A stretch of 64,000 nucleotides of DNA from Gilvimarinus sp. DA14 (GTDB lineage Bacteria > Pseudomonadota > Gammaproteobacteria > Pseudomonadales > Cellvibrionaceae), in assembly GCF_024204685.1 (NCBI RefSeq), contig NZ_CP100350.1, positions 186,001 through 250,000 on the forward strand, in the 5' to 3' direction. Of the stretch, positions 28,430-37,132 are shown one piece after another (positions within the stretch are counted from its first letter, which is position 1; every line of letters begins with the position of its first letter). Below the pieces are notes generated by a model. That model saw only the letters and a program-made list of their open reading frames with translations, was not told the origin of the DNA and did not search any database. The translations under genes and the position numbers were made by a program.

Positions 28430-30574
28430 TTACTCAACGATTTCTTCGATACTGATGTTGTCGAAGGACACGGTGATGTTGTTTTCACCGGGCGCCGCGT
28501 AAAGCCCTACGTACCAGCTGTTGCTGTCGGGTGTGGCTTTAAAATCGCTGGTGCTGTTGGCTTGTACAAAATCGATGCCGTCTTTCGAGTAGTAACGCTT
28601 CAGGCGCTTGTTCTCGCCATCGTCGTAGATCTCGATGCGCACGTAATCGCCCACTTCAAGCTCATCAATATTGGAGCGCGAGCGACTGCCGCTAGGTTTC
28701 ATTTGCGCACGTGAACCAATCAGCTCGGCGGGCTCACCGTCTACATAAAAGCCTGCGTCAGCCCAGCCGGGCAGATCCGCAAAGTCAGCAACCGGATCCA
28801 GGTTCTCCATGATCATAATGCCAAAGCGGTAGGCGTTACCTGTGCCGATGTCGGCGCCTTGAACGTCGGTAATCTGCGCGGTGAACATAAAGTCGCTCAT
28901 CTCTACCATTTGGTGGGCAAAGAACAGATTGTGGTTCGACGATGACATATTGCCGCCGGTGGCGGTTAAAGTGGCCGAGAAGGCTTCATTCTCGGTCAGC
29001 TCACCAGAGGGGGCAATATCGGATTCGCCGGCCATGTTCAAGGTGCTGGGAGTCCACTCGGCGTCGGAGCCCGGGGCACCGTCGAGATACTCAAAAGTGA
29101 TGTTTTCAAGAGTCAGATTACCCACGCGGCTGTCGGCGCGAATTTGGATGAACGAGTTGGCGGTGCCAAACTCGGGCTCCAGCACAAGCTCGTAGGGCAA
29201 GGTAATATCTTCGGGAGTCAGCTCAGAGAACTTGGAATCGCCACCGTGCAGCGAGTTACCTGAGCTGGTGGTGTTGTTGTCGATATACACCTGGAATTTA
29301 CCCGGATCGGCCGGATCGGCGCTGGTAAAGTCCGTCACTGTCATACGAATACGGTAGGGCGCCGAGAAATCCATATCACCGCTTGGCGCAACACCTTCGG
29401 CTGTCGGTGTACCTTTGTCGCCAATGGTAAAGCGCGCGTTGTTTAGGCTGAGCGCGTTGTTTTCGATGGTAATACGGCTGCTGCCGCTGGTGACCTTATA
29501 GAAAGGGTCGGTGCGATCGGTGGAGATCGACAGGAACTCCGCCTCGTCGTTTTCGCCGAACAGGGTGTCGGCATCGCTGGACAGGTCTACGGTTAATGGC
29601 AGACCACCGAAGGGGATGCCTTCAATTTCGGGCTCTGGGGCATTGTTGTCATCACCGCCGGTAGCGGGGTTTACCAGCTTGTAGTTAGAGTCTTTGGTCG
29701 AGCAGTCGGGCTGCGGGTTGTTACCCACATCGTCCTGATACTCGATAACCAAATCATCAAATACAGTCCAGCCGCCGCTGGATACACGCATGGCGATAAA
29801 CGAATTCTCGGTGCCGATAAGCTCTGGTTTCGAGCCCACCAGCTCGCCACCTTCTTGTAAGGTGGTGTTGCCGGGAATATTAATCTCTACGCGCTCTCCG
29901 GGTACCAGGGTGTTGACCGGGACATTAAAGATGCGAGAGCCCACGTTACCGCCGCCGTGAATGGAGTTGGCTTCACCTGTGGTGTTGTTGTCTACGTAGA
30001 TTTGAAAGTCACTGGAGCTTGCAGTGTCGGGGCGCGCTACCACGCAGAAAGAAATTTTATAATCGCGCGTTAAATCCAGCTCACCCCAGCTCAGGCCTTC
30101 ATCAATGCCTTCGCCCGGAGTGGAGTCTTTGCGTGGGTCGGCGACATCTCCGGCCAGCGGCGATACAGTTTGCGCAATGGTAAAGCGGGCATCGCCCAGG
30201 CGCATTTTTTGATCCGGGTCGGCGGTAATCCAGTTGCTGCCCTCGGTATCAACGCTGCCGTCTTCCATAAAGACGCCGGCCATTGAGTAAAAGAAACCAC
30301 CTTCGCCATCTTCGGCGTCACTGGCCAGGGCGCGATAATCTTCGGTAAAAAAGCCCTGGGTATCACTAGCACCAAAGTCTTCAATAATGGGCAGTTCGGT
30401 ATTGGTGATCTCGGGCAGGTCGTCGCCGCCACCACCGTCGCCGCCACCGTTATCTGGTGGCACATCGATATCGATAATAATGTCGGGTGCACTTGAGTCG
30501 GGTTCGCTACCGCAACCGACGAGTACGCTGCTTGCTATGATCAGTGAGCTTAATAGCTTGAGCTTAGTGTTCAT
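28430..30574 (-). CDS. repeat-containing surface lipoprotein of a pectin locus, putative glycan binding
   Basis: A 714-residue lipoprotein with lipobox VLVGC (Cys about residue 21) and an Asp/Gly-rich linker (about 30-55). Two homologous modules follow, about residues 56-290 and 320-515. Each has a jelly-roll-like pattern with the shared core F-Q-[IV]-Y-[VI]-D-N-N-T-T...N-S-[IL]-H-G-G and an N-S-F-I ending. The C-terminal module (about 530-714) resembles a concanavalin-like/DUF1349-type beta-sandwich ending VSFDNISIEE. No catalytic motif was recognised. Its place between a PL1 lyase and a TonB receptor suggests a surface glycan-binding protein, playing the part that SusD-like proteins play in Bacteroidetes. 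That role is inference. Confidence 0.7.
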   Translation of the reverse strand: MNTKLKLLSSLIIASSVLVGCGSEPDSSAPDIIIDIDVPPDNGGGDGGGGDDLPEITNTELPIIEDFGASDTQGFFTEDYRALASDAEDGEGGFFYSMAGVFMEDGSVDTEGSNWITADPDQKMRLGDARFTIAQTVSPLAGDVADPRKDSTPGEGIDEGLSWGELDLTRDYKISFCVVARPDTASSSDFQIYVDNNTTGEANSIHGGGNVGSRIFNVPVNTLVPGERVEINIPGNTTLQEGGELVGSKPELIGTENSFIAMRVSSGGWTVFDDLVIEYQDDVGNNPQPDCSTKDSNYKLVNPATGGDDNNAPEPEIEGIPFGGLPLTVDLSSDADTLFGENDEAEFLSISTDRTDPFYKVTSGSSRITIENNALSLNNARFTIGDKGTPTAEGVAPSGDMDFSAPYRIRMTVTDFTSADPADPGKFQVYIDNNTTSSGNSLHGGDSKFSELTPEDITLPYELVLEPEFGTANSFIQIRADSRVGNLTLENITFEYLDGAPGSDAEWTPSTLNMAGESDIAPSGELTENEAFSATLTATGGNMSSSNHNLFFAHQMVEMSDFMFTAQITDVQGADIGTGNAYRFGIMIMENLDPVADFADLPGWADAGFYVDGEPAELIGSRAQMKPSGSRSRSNIDELEVGDYVRIEIYDDGENKRLKRYYSKDGIDFVQANSTSDFKATPDSNSWYVGLYAAPGENNITVSFDNISIEEIVE

Positions 30575-30643
30575 AAAGACCTACCTTCGTTATTTTAGAT
30601 TCTATGTGGGGCGCTTGCGCGCCCGGTTTTGGTATCGATTGGC

Positions 30644-33616
30644 TTACATAAACTGAATGTTTACACCCAGCTGATAGGAAGTGCCGAAGTCTTCGGATTC
30701 GAACAGCACGTTGCCGCGCGAGTATTCGTTACCGGTAAAGTACTTGAAGCTTTTGTCTTCAGTCAGATTGAGGGCGTCGAAGTAAAACTGAATATCGTCG
30801 TTAAACTGATACGTGGCTTTAAAGTCGATGCCCAGGGTGTCGTCGTCGTAAATGTCGGACCAGGTAGCGCAGTTTTCGGGAATGCCACTGGCGGCGTCGG
30901 CGTCTATATCTGCTTGCGAGCAGGAGCCGATGCGCTCGAGTACTTTACTGCGGTAGTTGCCAATAACACGCATGGAGATATCGTCGTTTTCCCAACCCAG
31001 GGTCAGGTTAACCGTGGTGTCTGCCTGGTTGGGCAGCTGAATCTCTTCAACGCGAATGGTGTCGCCTACATTGGCGCTACTGTCAATCAGGGTCATGTTG
31101 CTCTGCACAAACAGTCCGGTTTCAAAGTACTGCGAGTAGGACAGCTCTAAGCCGTAAACCTTGGCCTGGTCACCATTGGTGGTCAGGTTGACATCGTCGT
31201 ACACCTGGCCGGGCGGGAAGTAAAACTCGCTTACCTGATTTACCGGAATTTGCACCGGCATGTCTTCGAACGACAGGGCAACGCCACTGACATCGACAAT
31301 AAAGTCGGAAATATCTTTATAGAACAGCGCCGCCTGGAAGTACAAATCATCGCTGGCGTACCACGAGATAGAGGTATCCAGGTTCATTGATGTCATAGCG
31401 GTTAGGGTTGGGTTACCCAGGTTAATGACATTGTCCGGGCTGACGTAAAAATTTTGCGTCTCAGAGGACAGATCATCCAGCGATTGCGCGCCTATGTCAG
31501 TGGGGTTGTCACTACACTCACCGTAATTGGCGCTGCCTTCTATGTCGTTACACACGCGGATCCGGCCAGAGAAATCGGCGTAGGCACGGGCCTCGTTAAA
31601 AGAGGGGCGGGTAAAGCTGGTCCAGAGCGCGGCGCGCACCAGGATATCTTCACGCGGTTCGTAGCGATAGTGAATACTGGGGAAAAAGTCGTCGTAGGAG
31701 CTGCTGGCACCTTGCATAGGTACGGCAATATCCAAAACCGCCGCTTCGTTTGCCACTTCAAAACGGTCGTTGCGGATAGACAGATTACCGGTAGAAGAAA
31801 ACTCGGTTTGAGCCCAGCGTACCCCGGCAATCAACGACTGATTTTCGCTCAGCTGAAATTCACCCATCAAGTAGGCGGCGGCTGTGTCTTCGGTCAGTGT
31901 GTAATCGTCTTTCACACTGTCTTGGCCGGTGCGCAGCGGGTCAGTGTACTTGGCAATCGGCGTGGTGATGTCCAGCAGACGCTCGGCTTCACTGTACGTA
32001 ATGAAATCGTGCTGAATGTCTGGATGGTCGGGGGTAAAAGTCGCAAAGTCGCCTAGGCGCGCGCCCGCTAATTGCAAACACTCTTCATCGCCTTCACAGC
32101 CGTTGGTGTAATCACCGGGTACCACGCTCCAGCGGTCTTTGTTGCGATCACGCTGGCGCTCTTTGATGGTGCCGCCGAATTTGATGTAATTAATAAAGTC
32201 GCTGTCGGCAAACTCTTTTTTGAAGTCGATCTTCGCCTGATCCAGTGTGTCGTTACGGAAGCTGTCTTCAATAAAAATATTATCGTAGAGCAGATTTTCC
32301 TGACGACGCTCGTTCTCTTGATAACCGTTCAAGCCACCGTAACCACCGGACTGGGGCAGGGTAGATGAACCACTCAGGGCCTCCAGAACATCCGGATCAA
32401 CCACCTGCCCTAGAATATAACCTGGACCGGCTACGCCCAGCATGGGTAAGTCTCGGGCACGAAACTGCACCCGGCGGCCATCGGGCTTGCTCCAGTCGCC
32501 TTCGGAGCGAGCGTAATCGTATTCTACGCTCCAGCCGTCGCCGAAGTGGTTTTTACCACCCAGAGAGAAGGCGATGGTTTCGCTAGTGCCGTCTTGAATA
32601 AAGAACTGCTGTTGCAGGTCGGTATCTACCAGGCCAAACAGACCAGATTCGTTATCGGTATAAACAATATCGCCAGAGCCAGCTTGGCCAAAGCGATAGT
32701 ATTCACGCATGGCTACGTCTAAATCATCGTACTGGGTGTAGCTGACCTTGGCGAAGTATTCGGAATTCTCTGTGGGGCGCCAGCCTAAATCGAAGGAGCC
32801 AGAGGTGCGCGTTCTTTCGGCATCTTCTTGACGCGCTTCGTAGCGAAACGGAATCAGGTTTGGCTCGCCCTCATAGGGTTCGGGCAGTGTGCTGACATCG
32901 GGGGTGATGTAGCGCGGCAGTGAATCGGAGTGGTGTTGTACCTGATACACCACGGTTGAGCGATCTTCGTAAGACAGTGAGTAGCCAATACCGATTGTGT
33001 CGTCGGCAAACAGGTGGGTGCCGTTCAGAGATACTTTTGGATTGAGCTCTTCTTTATAGGATTGGTAATTACCTTGCACCTTAACTTTGAGCGTGTCGGC
33101 TTTGCGATCAAAGGCCGAAATGGTATTTACGTTTACCGTACCGCCTATGGAGTTGAGGTCCATATCCGGGGTCAGTGATTTAATAACCTCAATTGAGCTC
33201 AGCATGTCGCTTGGCAGGGCATCCAGGGCAACCGAACGGTCATCGGCACCGGCGGAGGCCAGTTCGTTACCGTTCATGCTAACCGAAACAAAGCCGGGGC
33301 CAAGGCCGCGCACGTTAACGAATTTACCTTCGCCTTCGCTTTTTTGCAGGGTTACACCGGGTAAGCGTTGCAGAGATTCGGCTACGTTCTGATCGGCAAA
33401 ATTGCCCATGTCATCGGTAGCGATAATTGAGCTGAAGGTATCTTTGTTGCGTTCTTGTTCCAGGGCGTTAAGTTCGGCTTGGCGAACCCCCTGAATCACA
33501 ATTTCTTCCAGAGCCTCGCGCGGCTCTTCGTCACCGCTATCAGAGGCCTGCTGCGCGTGCAACTGGCCAGCCGATAACATGGCAACCATGAAAGGGAGCA
33601 AACGGTACTTCGGCAT
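30644..33616 (-). CDS. TonB-dependent receptor, oligosaccharide-uptake type
   Basis: A 990-residue outer-membrane active transporter. Signal peptide (about 1-21, ending GQLHAQ), TonB-box-like region EALEEIVIQG (about 35-44), plug domain with NVAESLQRLPGVTLQKSEGEGKFVNVRGLGP and a terminal barrel ending in Met preceded by LGVNIQF. This subclass (long, NVAESLQRLPGV plug) is the one linked to carbohydrate loci in Xanthomonas, Caulobacter and Cellvibrio relatives. With the adjacent pectate lyase it most likely imports oligogalacturonides; energy comes from TonB-ExbBD encoded elsewhere. Two TGGT-N3-ACCA dyads lie upstream. Confidence 0.93.
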   Translation of the reverse strand: MPKYRLLPFMVAMLSAGQLHAQQASDSGDEEPREALEEIVIQGVRQAELNALEQERNKDTFSSIIATDDMGNFADQNVAESLQRLPGVTLQKSEGEGKFVNVRGLGPGFVSVSMNGNELASAGADDRSVALDALPSDMLSSIEVIKSLTPDMDLNSIGGTVNVNTISAFDRKADTLKVKVQGNYQSYKEELNPKVSLNGTHLFADDTIGIGYSLSYEDRSTVVYQVQHHSDSLPRYITPDVSTLPEPYEGEPNLIPFRYEARQEDAERTRTSGSFDLGWRPTENSEYFAKVSYTQYDDLDVAMREYYRFGQAGSGDIVYTDNESGLFGLVDTDLQQQFFIQDGTSETIAFSLGGKNHFGDGWSVEYDYARSEGDWSKPDGRRVQFRARDLPMLGVAGPGYILGQVVDPDVLEALSGSSTLPQSGGYGGLNGYQENERRQENLLYDNIFIEDSFRNDTLDQAKIDFKKEFADSDFINYIKFGGTIKERQRDRNKDRWSVVPGDYTNGCEGDEECLQLAGARLGDFATFTPDHPDIQHDFITYSEAERLLDITTPIAKYTDPLRTGQDSVKDDYTLTEDTAAAYLMGEFQLSENQSLIAGVRWAQTEFSSTGNLSIRNDRFEVANEAAVLDIAVPMQGASSSYDDFFPSIHYRYEPREDILVRAALWTSFTRPSFNEARAYADFSGRIRVCNDIEGSANYGECSDNPTDIGAQSLDDLSSETQNFYVSPDNVINLGNPTLTAMTSMNLDTSISWYASDDLYFQAALFYKDISDFIVDVSGVALSFEDMPVQIPVNQVSEFYFPPGQVYDDVNLTTNGDQAKVYGLELSYSQYFETGLFVQSNMTLIDSSANVGDTIRVEEIQLPNQADTTVNLTLGWENDDISMRVIGNYRSKVLERIGSCSQADIDADAASGIPENCATWSDIYDDDTLGIDFKATYQFNDDIQFYFDALNLTEDKSFKYFTGNEYSRGNVLFESEDFGTSYQLGVNIQFM

Positions 33617-33657
33617 GATCGTTCTCCATTTTTATACGTTATTAGTGATCTTGTATT

Positions 33658-33668
33658 TGGTATTACCA
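33658..33668. promoter_or_regulatory. TGGT-N3-ACCA operator-like dyad A
   Basis: TGGTATTACCA, 42 bases upstream of the TonB receptor start. The flanks extend it to TTGGTA-N1-TACCAA. FadR-subfamily GntR regulators (including UxuR/ExuR of hexuronate metabolism) use this half-site layout. Confidence 0.45.
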
Positions 33669-33712
33669 ATTTTCAAACGATATTTACATATCTGCGCCAA
33701 TAATTCAATGTT

Positions 33713-33723
33713 TGGTTATACCA
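33713..33723. promoter_or_regulatory. TGGT-N3-ACCA operator-like dyad B
   Basis: TGGTTATACCA, the same dyad as A with a 55-bp centre-to-centre distance, both upstream of the TonB receptor gene. Two copies in a 110-bp AT-rich region is suggestive of a repressor loop. Confidence 0.45.
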
Positions 33724-33825
33724 TTGAGTAATTTGGTCAGTCAGGAGCAGTCGCCTTGGCTATTTGTCGGCGCGGATCCCTGGGTTTCGGGGTGATCGAT
33801 GGATTTGCAGAGTAACTAACGGTGT

Positions 33826-33854
33826 AAAAGAGCGCCCGCAGCGAGGCTGCGGGC
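33826..33854 (-). terminator. intrinsic terminator after the class I aldolase gene
   Basis: A perfect 9-bp stem GCCCGCAGC/GCTGCGGGC (33834-33842 with 33846-33854) with a U-run (33826-33829) on the minus strand, ten bases after the stop. Confidence 0.8.
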
Positions 33855-33864
33855 TGAGAGTGAG

Positions 33865-34914
33865 TTAGGCCAGGGTCACGGATTTGTCGAGATAGACATC
33901 CTGAGTGGCGTGCAGCAGGGCAACACCCTCTGCAAAAGGCTTTTGGAAGGCTTTACGGCCCGTAATCAGGCCCATGCCGCCGGCGCGTTTGTTGATGACT
34001 GCGGTGCGCACCGCCTGAATCAAATCATTTTCACCCGAGGCGCCACCTGAGTTAATCAAACCAATGCGGCCCATATAGCAATTGGCTACCTGGTAGCGCG
34101 TAAGGCAGATGGGGTGGTCGCTGGATAGCTCACTGTAGACCTTAGGGTGAGTCTTGCCCACAGGAACATCATTAAAGCCGCCATTGGTTTCCGGCATCTT
34201 CTGCTTAATAATGTCGGCCTCAATGGTTACGCCCAAGTAGTTGGCCTGACCAGAAAGGTCTGCAGAGATGTGATGATCCTTGTCGGCGGTTTTAAAAGCG
34301 CTGTTGCGCAGGTAGCACCACAAGATGGTTACCATGCCCAGGCGATGAGCCTCGGCGAAGGCTTCTGAAATTTCTTCCAGCTGGCGACGCGATGTGTCCG
34401 AGCCGAAGTAAATGGTCGCGCCAATGCCCACCGCACCCATGTCGTAAGCCTGACGCACATTGGCAAACATACGCTGATCATAGTCGGCCGGGTGAACCAG
34501 AGCATCATTGTGATTAATTTTGACAATGAAAGGAATCTTGTGCGCGTAGCGGCGCGATACAGCGCCGAGCACCCCCAACGTGGAGGCAACACCGTTGCAG
34601 CCACCCTCGATAGCCAGGCGGACAATATTTTCCGGATCGAAATACATAGGGTTGGGGGCAAAGCTGGCCCCGGCCGAATGTTCAATGCCCTGATCGACGG
34701 GCAAAATGGACACATAGCCACTGCCGCCCATGCGGCCGGCGTCCAACAGCTGCTGGTAGTTGCGCAGTACCTGGTTGGGGCGGTCGGTCAGGCTCAGCAC
34801 ATCGTCCACATAAGTGGGGCTGGGCAAGTGCAGGTGCTCTGCAGAGAAACCAGTGCATTTATGGTCTAGCAGGTATTCGGCTTCTGCACCTAAAAGGGCT
34901 TGTACGTCTGTCAT
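33865..34914 (-). CDS. class I fructose-bisphosphate aldolase (FbaB/DhnA type)
   Basis: A 349-residue Schiff-base aldolase that interconverts fructose 1,6-bisphosphate with dihydroxyacetone phosphate and glyceraldehyde 3-phosphate. Landmarks are [21 protein letters not shown] (about residues 67-87), the Lys-containing [11 protein letters not shown] (about 129-139), and the [14 protein letters not shown] phosphate loop (about 286-299). The ATG at 34914 (MTDVQALLG) is chosen over an open frame extending to 35067, whose 51 extra residues are low-quality sequence; an AGGAC ribosome-binding site lies about 8-10 bases upstream. It follows the phosphofructokinase gene on the same strand, 235 bases away, with no feature recognised between them. 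Confidence 0.9.
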   Translation of the reverse strand: MTDVQALLGAEAEYLLDHKCTGFSAEHLHLPSPTYVDDVLSLTDRPNQVLRNYQQLLDAGRMGGSGYVSILPVDQGIEHSAGASFAPNPMYFDPENIVRLAIEGGCNGVASTLGVLGAVSRRYAHKIPFIVKINHNDALVHPADYDQRMFANVRQAYDMGAVGIGATIYFGSDTSRRQLEEISEAFAEAHRLGMVTILWCYLRNSAFKTADKDHHISADLSGQANYLGVTIEADIIKQKMPETNGGFNDVPVGKTHPKVYSELSSDHPICLTRYQVANCYMGRIGLINSGGASGENDLIQAVRTAVINKRAGGMGLITGRKAFQKPFAEGVALLHATQDVYLDKSVTLA

Positions 34915-35149
34915 GTCTCTATAGTCCTGTGCGTGCGAATTTGTCGCAGTAAATGTTCTCGCCTTAGTCTCGCTTCCTGAGGGCCAGGGCTTATTGCGCT
35001 GCAATCGCAGGGCGACGCGCTGGGCGTTGCCGATTGCGGCGGACTTGAGCGGGTCTCTCCGTGCCACATCCTGTGGTCTTGCGTTGGTCGTTTTTCGACT
35101 CTGTGGTTATAAAACTCGGTTGCTAAAAATGTGTGACGGCTGCAGTCTT

Positions 35150-36436
35150 TTAGGCCGGCTCGCCAATCGGGCGCTGGGTGTTGCCGCCGAAATACTCTGG
35201 CAATTTGCGCTCTATCAAACGGTGGCGAAAGTTTTGAAAGCTAGGCAACCCCGCCTGATACGGCGGATAGGCTTCACCGGCAATGAGCGGGGCAAAATAA
35301 TCGCGGCCGGCTTGGGTTAAGCTAAAGCCGTCTTTGCTCATATAGTGACGCGGCATGTTTTTCTCACCGCCGACCACCTGTGATATATGCACAGGCTCGA
35401 CGTGCCACTGATAGGGTACGGATTGTGTGCGTACAATCGCAGGCATCACTGACTGCAAGCCTTTTACCGCGTACTCAACTGCTGCCTTGCCCACGGCGTA
35501 AGCCTGGTCAACGTCGGTTTGCGAGGCGATATGGCGGGCGGCGCGCTGTAGGTAATCGCACACGCTCCAGTGGCACTTATAATTGAAGGCGGCCTTGATA
35601 TCCTCTACCAAACGCGGCGCAACGCCACCCAGCTGGCCATGGCCAAAAGCATCTTCGGTGTCGATTACCGACAGGTATTCTCCCTGGCTGTCGCGTATGC
35701 CCTCGGCGGTTACCACGATACAAAAGCCTTTCTTCGCCACAACCTGCTTTACCTTTTCGAGAAACTTCTGCCGCTCAAAAGCGATTTCCGGCACCAAGAC
35801 AATATCCGGGCCAAGGCCGCGCTCGTCGCAAGCCAGGGCAGAGGCCGCCGCAATCCAACCGTTTTGTCGGCCCATTACCTCCATTACAAACACCTTGGTA
35901 GAGGTTTGATGCATCGAGGCGACGTCGAAAGAGGCCTCCAGTGCGGAAACTGCGACATACTTGGCTGCTGAGCCAAATCCTGGGCAGCAATCGGTGGCTG
36001 GCAGGTTGTTGTCGATGGTTTTAGGAATACCGATGCAGGTCAGGTCATAGCCCACAAGTTCAGCGGCGTGGGCGATTTTACGAGTGGTGTCCTGCGAGTC
36101 GCCGCCGCCGTTATAGAAAAAGAAACGGATGTCGTGGGCCTGAAAAACTTCAATCAGGCGCTGGTACTCGTCGTGCTCTACATTTGGATTCTGCAGCTTG
36201 TGGCGGCAGGAGCCGAAGGCGGCTCCCGGAGTGTTGGCCAGCGCCGCCAGCGCATCGGGCGATTCGTCTGTGATGTCGATCAGATTCTCGTGCAGTGCGC
36301 CAAGAATGCCGTTGCGGCCCACATACACTCTATCGAAAACCCCCGGATAGTCGCGCGCGGTTTCAATGACCGCCGCCGCAGTCGCATTGATGACCGCGGC
36401 AGGGCCGCCGGACTGTCCGTAAAATGCATTTGCCAT
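35150..36436 (-). CDS. 6-phosphofructokinase, probably pyrophosphate-dependent
   Basis: A 428-residue PfkA-superfamily enzyme. The phosphoryl-donor loop reads NGGGDSQDT (about residues 110-118), giving Asp where ATP-PFK has Gly (E. coli position 104), and the next motif is PKTIDNNL (about 139-146), with Lys in place of the ATP-PFK Gly (position 124). Both substitutions are the established markers of PPi-dependent enzymes, which act reversibly in glycolysis and gluconeogenesis. The MGRQNGWIAA segment is also present. The class I aldolase gene lies directly downstream, so the fructose-bisphosphate step and its cleavage are co-located. Donor specificity is inferred from residues, not measured. 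Confidence 0.88.
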   Translation of the reverse strand: MANAFYGQSGGPAAVINATAAAVIETARDYPGVFDRVYVGRNGILGALHENLIDITDESPDALAALANTPGAAFGSCRHKLQNPNVEHDEYQRLIEVFQAHDIRFFFYNGGGDSQDTTRKIAHAAELVGYDLTCIGIPKTIDNNLPATDCCPGFGSAAKYVAVSALEASFDVASMHQTSTKVFVMEVMGRQNGWIAAASALACDERGLGPDIVLVPEIAFERQKFLEKVKQVVAKKGFCIVVTAEGIRDSQGEYLSVIDTEDAFGHGQLGGVAPRLVEDIKAAFNYKCHWSVCDYLQRAARHIASQTDVDQAYAVGKAAVEYAVKGLQSVMPAIVRTQSVPYQWHVEPVHISQVVGGEKNMPRHYMSKDGFSLTQAGRDYFAPLIAGEAYPPYQAGLPSFQNFRHRLIERKLPEYFGGNTQRPIGEPA

Positions 36437-36833
36437 GAGAGAGCTCCAGTTAATTATGCCCTCTATTTAACCTTAATTGGACTGACCAAGCAATAGAAAC
36501 TGGTAATACATTGTCGAGTTTTTGGTGTGGAAAACGATTAAATTTGGTAAGCCAGATTTGACACCGCTGTCATTTTCATCGCCTTAAGCCGATTGACTAT
36601 TCTGACGGTTTTCTCAGCAGGCCAGGGCTTATCAGGCTTTTGCAGCTGTATATCGCCAATCATGAAGACGGAAGCGGCGCTGGCGCCTATTTACTATGGC
36701 CTTTGGCCATGGAAATTGTATGACAAAATGGTCAGGCCAGTTTTAAGGTTTAATTTTGCCTTCAGGCGCTAAAAAGTTCATTAGCAGGATCATTGCAGGT
36801 TAAAGGTTGTCAGCTCTTTTTGCTGATGTTATT
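36437..36833. other. divergent intergenic region between phosphofructokinase and trpR
   Basis: About 400 bases with no credible gene. It should hold the minus-strand phosphofructokinase promoter and the plus-strand trp promoter. Several imperfect TGG-N5-CCA-type dyads occur (for example TGGTCAGGCCAG at about 36729-36740 and TTGGTAAGCCAG at about 36544-36555), but none is exact enough to name. No terminator or RNA structure stands out. Confidence 0.5.
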
Positions 36834-36843
36834 GTACTAGTAC
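36834..36843. promoter_or_regulatory. Trp-operator-like palindrome at the trpR start
   Basis: A perfect GTACTAGTAC palindrome that ends at the base before the trpR ATG. The core CTAG and the flanking GTAC agree with the Trp repressor operator half-site (GNACTAGT). Autoregulation is inferred. Confidence 0.5.
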
Positions 36844-37104
36844 ATGAATACAGAAGAGCAACACTTTCACGATTTAATCGCCTACTTGCACCGGGCTGAA
36901 ACTCCTTCCGACCTGGGTCGGATTCTGGAGGGCTTGCTGACGCCCGCAGAGCTGCATGCCATTTCTCAGCGGTTACAGATTACCCGCCTGTTAAAGGCCG
37001 GTGTCTCGCAACGCGAAGTGGCCAAACGCCTGGGCGTGGGTATTGCCACGGTTACCCGGGGTTCGCGCGCCTTACAGGCCGGCAAGTTAGATGATATCGA
37101 ATGA
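36844..37104 (+). CDS. trpR: Trp repressor family protein TrpR
   Basis: An 86-residue helical DNA-binding protein. The central stretch LLTPAELHAISQRLQITRLL and the helix-turn-helix GVSQREVAKRLGVGIATVTRGSRAL (about 55-79) align with E. coli TrpR ([24 protein letters not shown]). E. coli TrpR represses trp and aro genes with tryptophan as corepressor. Here the frame ends inside the upstream open frame of the anthranilate synthase gene, so trpR-trpE-trpG look like one unit; in E. coli trpR is elsewhere. A CTAG palindrome abuts its start codon, suggesting autorepression. Confidence 0.85.
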   Translation: MNTEEQHFHDLIAYLHRAETPSDLGRILEGLLTPAELHAISQRLQITRLLKAGVSQREVAKRLGVGIATVTRGSRALQAGKLDDIE

Positions 37105-37132
37105 TTGTGCGAGACAAAGCAAAGGCCGTTTT

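Noticed and set aside
30609-30624. Short GGGCGC/GCGCCC hairpin between the TonB receptor and repeat lipoprotein genes
   Set aside because: Only six base pairs and no U-run; not supported as a terminator.
36721-36747. A possible Trp leader peptide (MTKWSGQF) upstream of trpR
   Set aside because: It has a single Trp codon, no tandem Trp, and no clear terminator/antiterminator pair follows. Attenuation is not supported.
37091-37132. Longer trpE start inside trpR
   Set aside because: It overlaps the trpR frame and adds residues with no family match; the ATG at 37133 has a ribosome-binding site.
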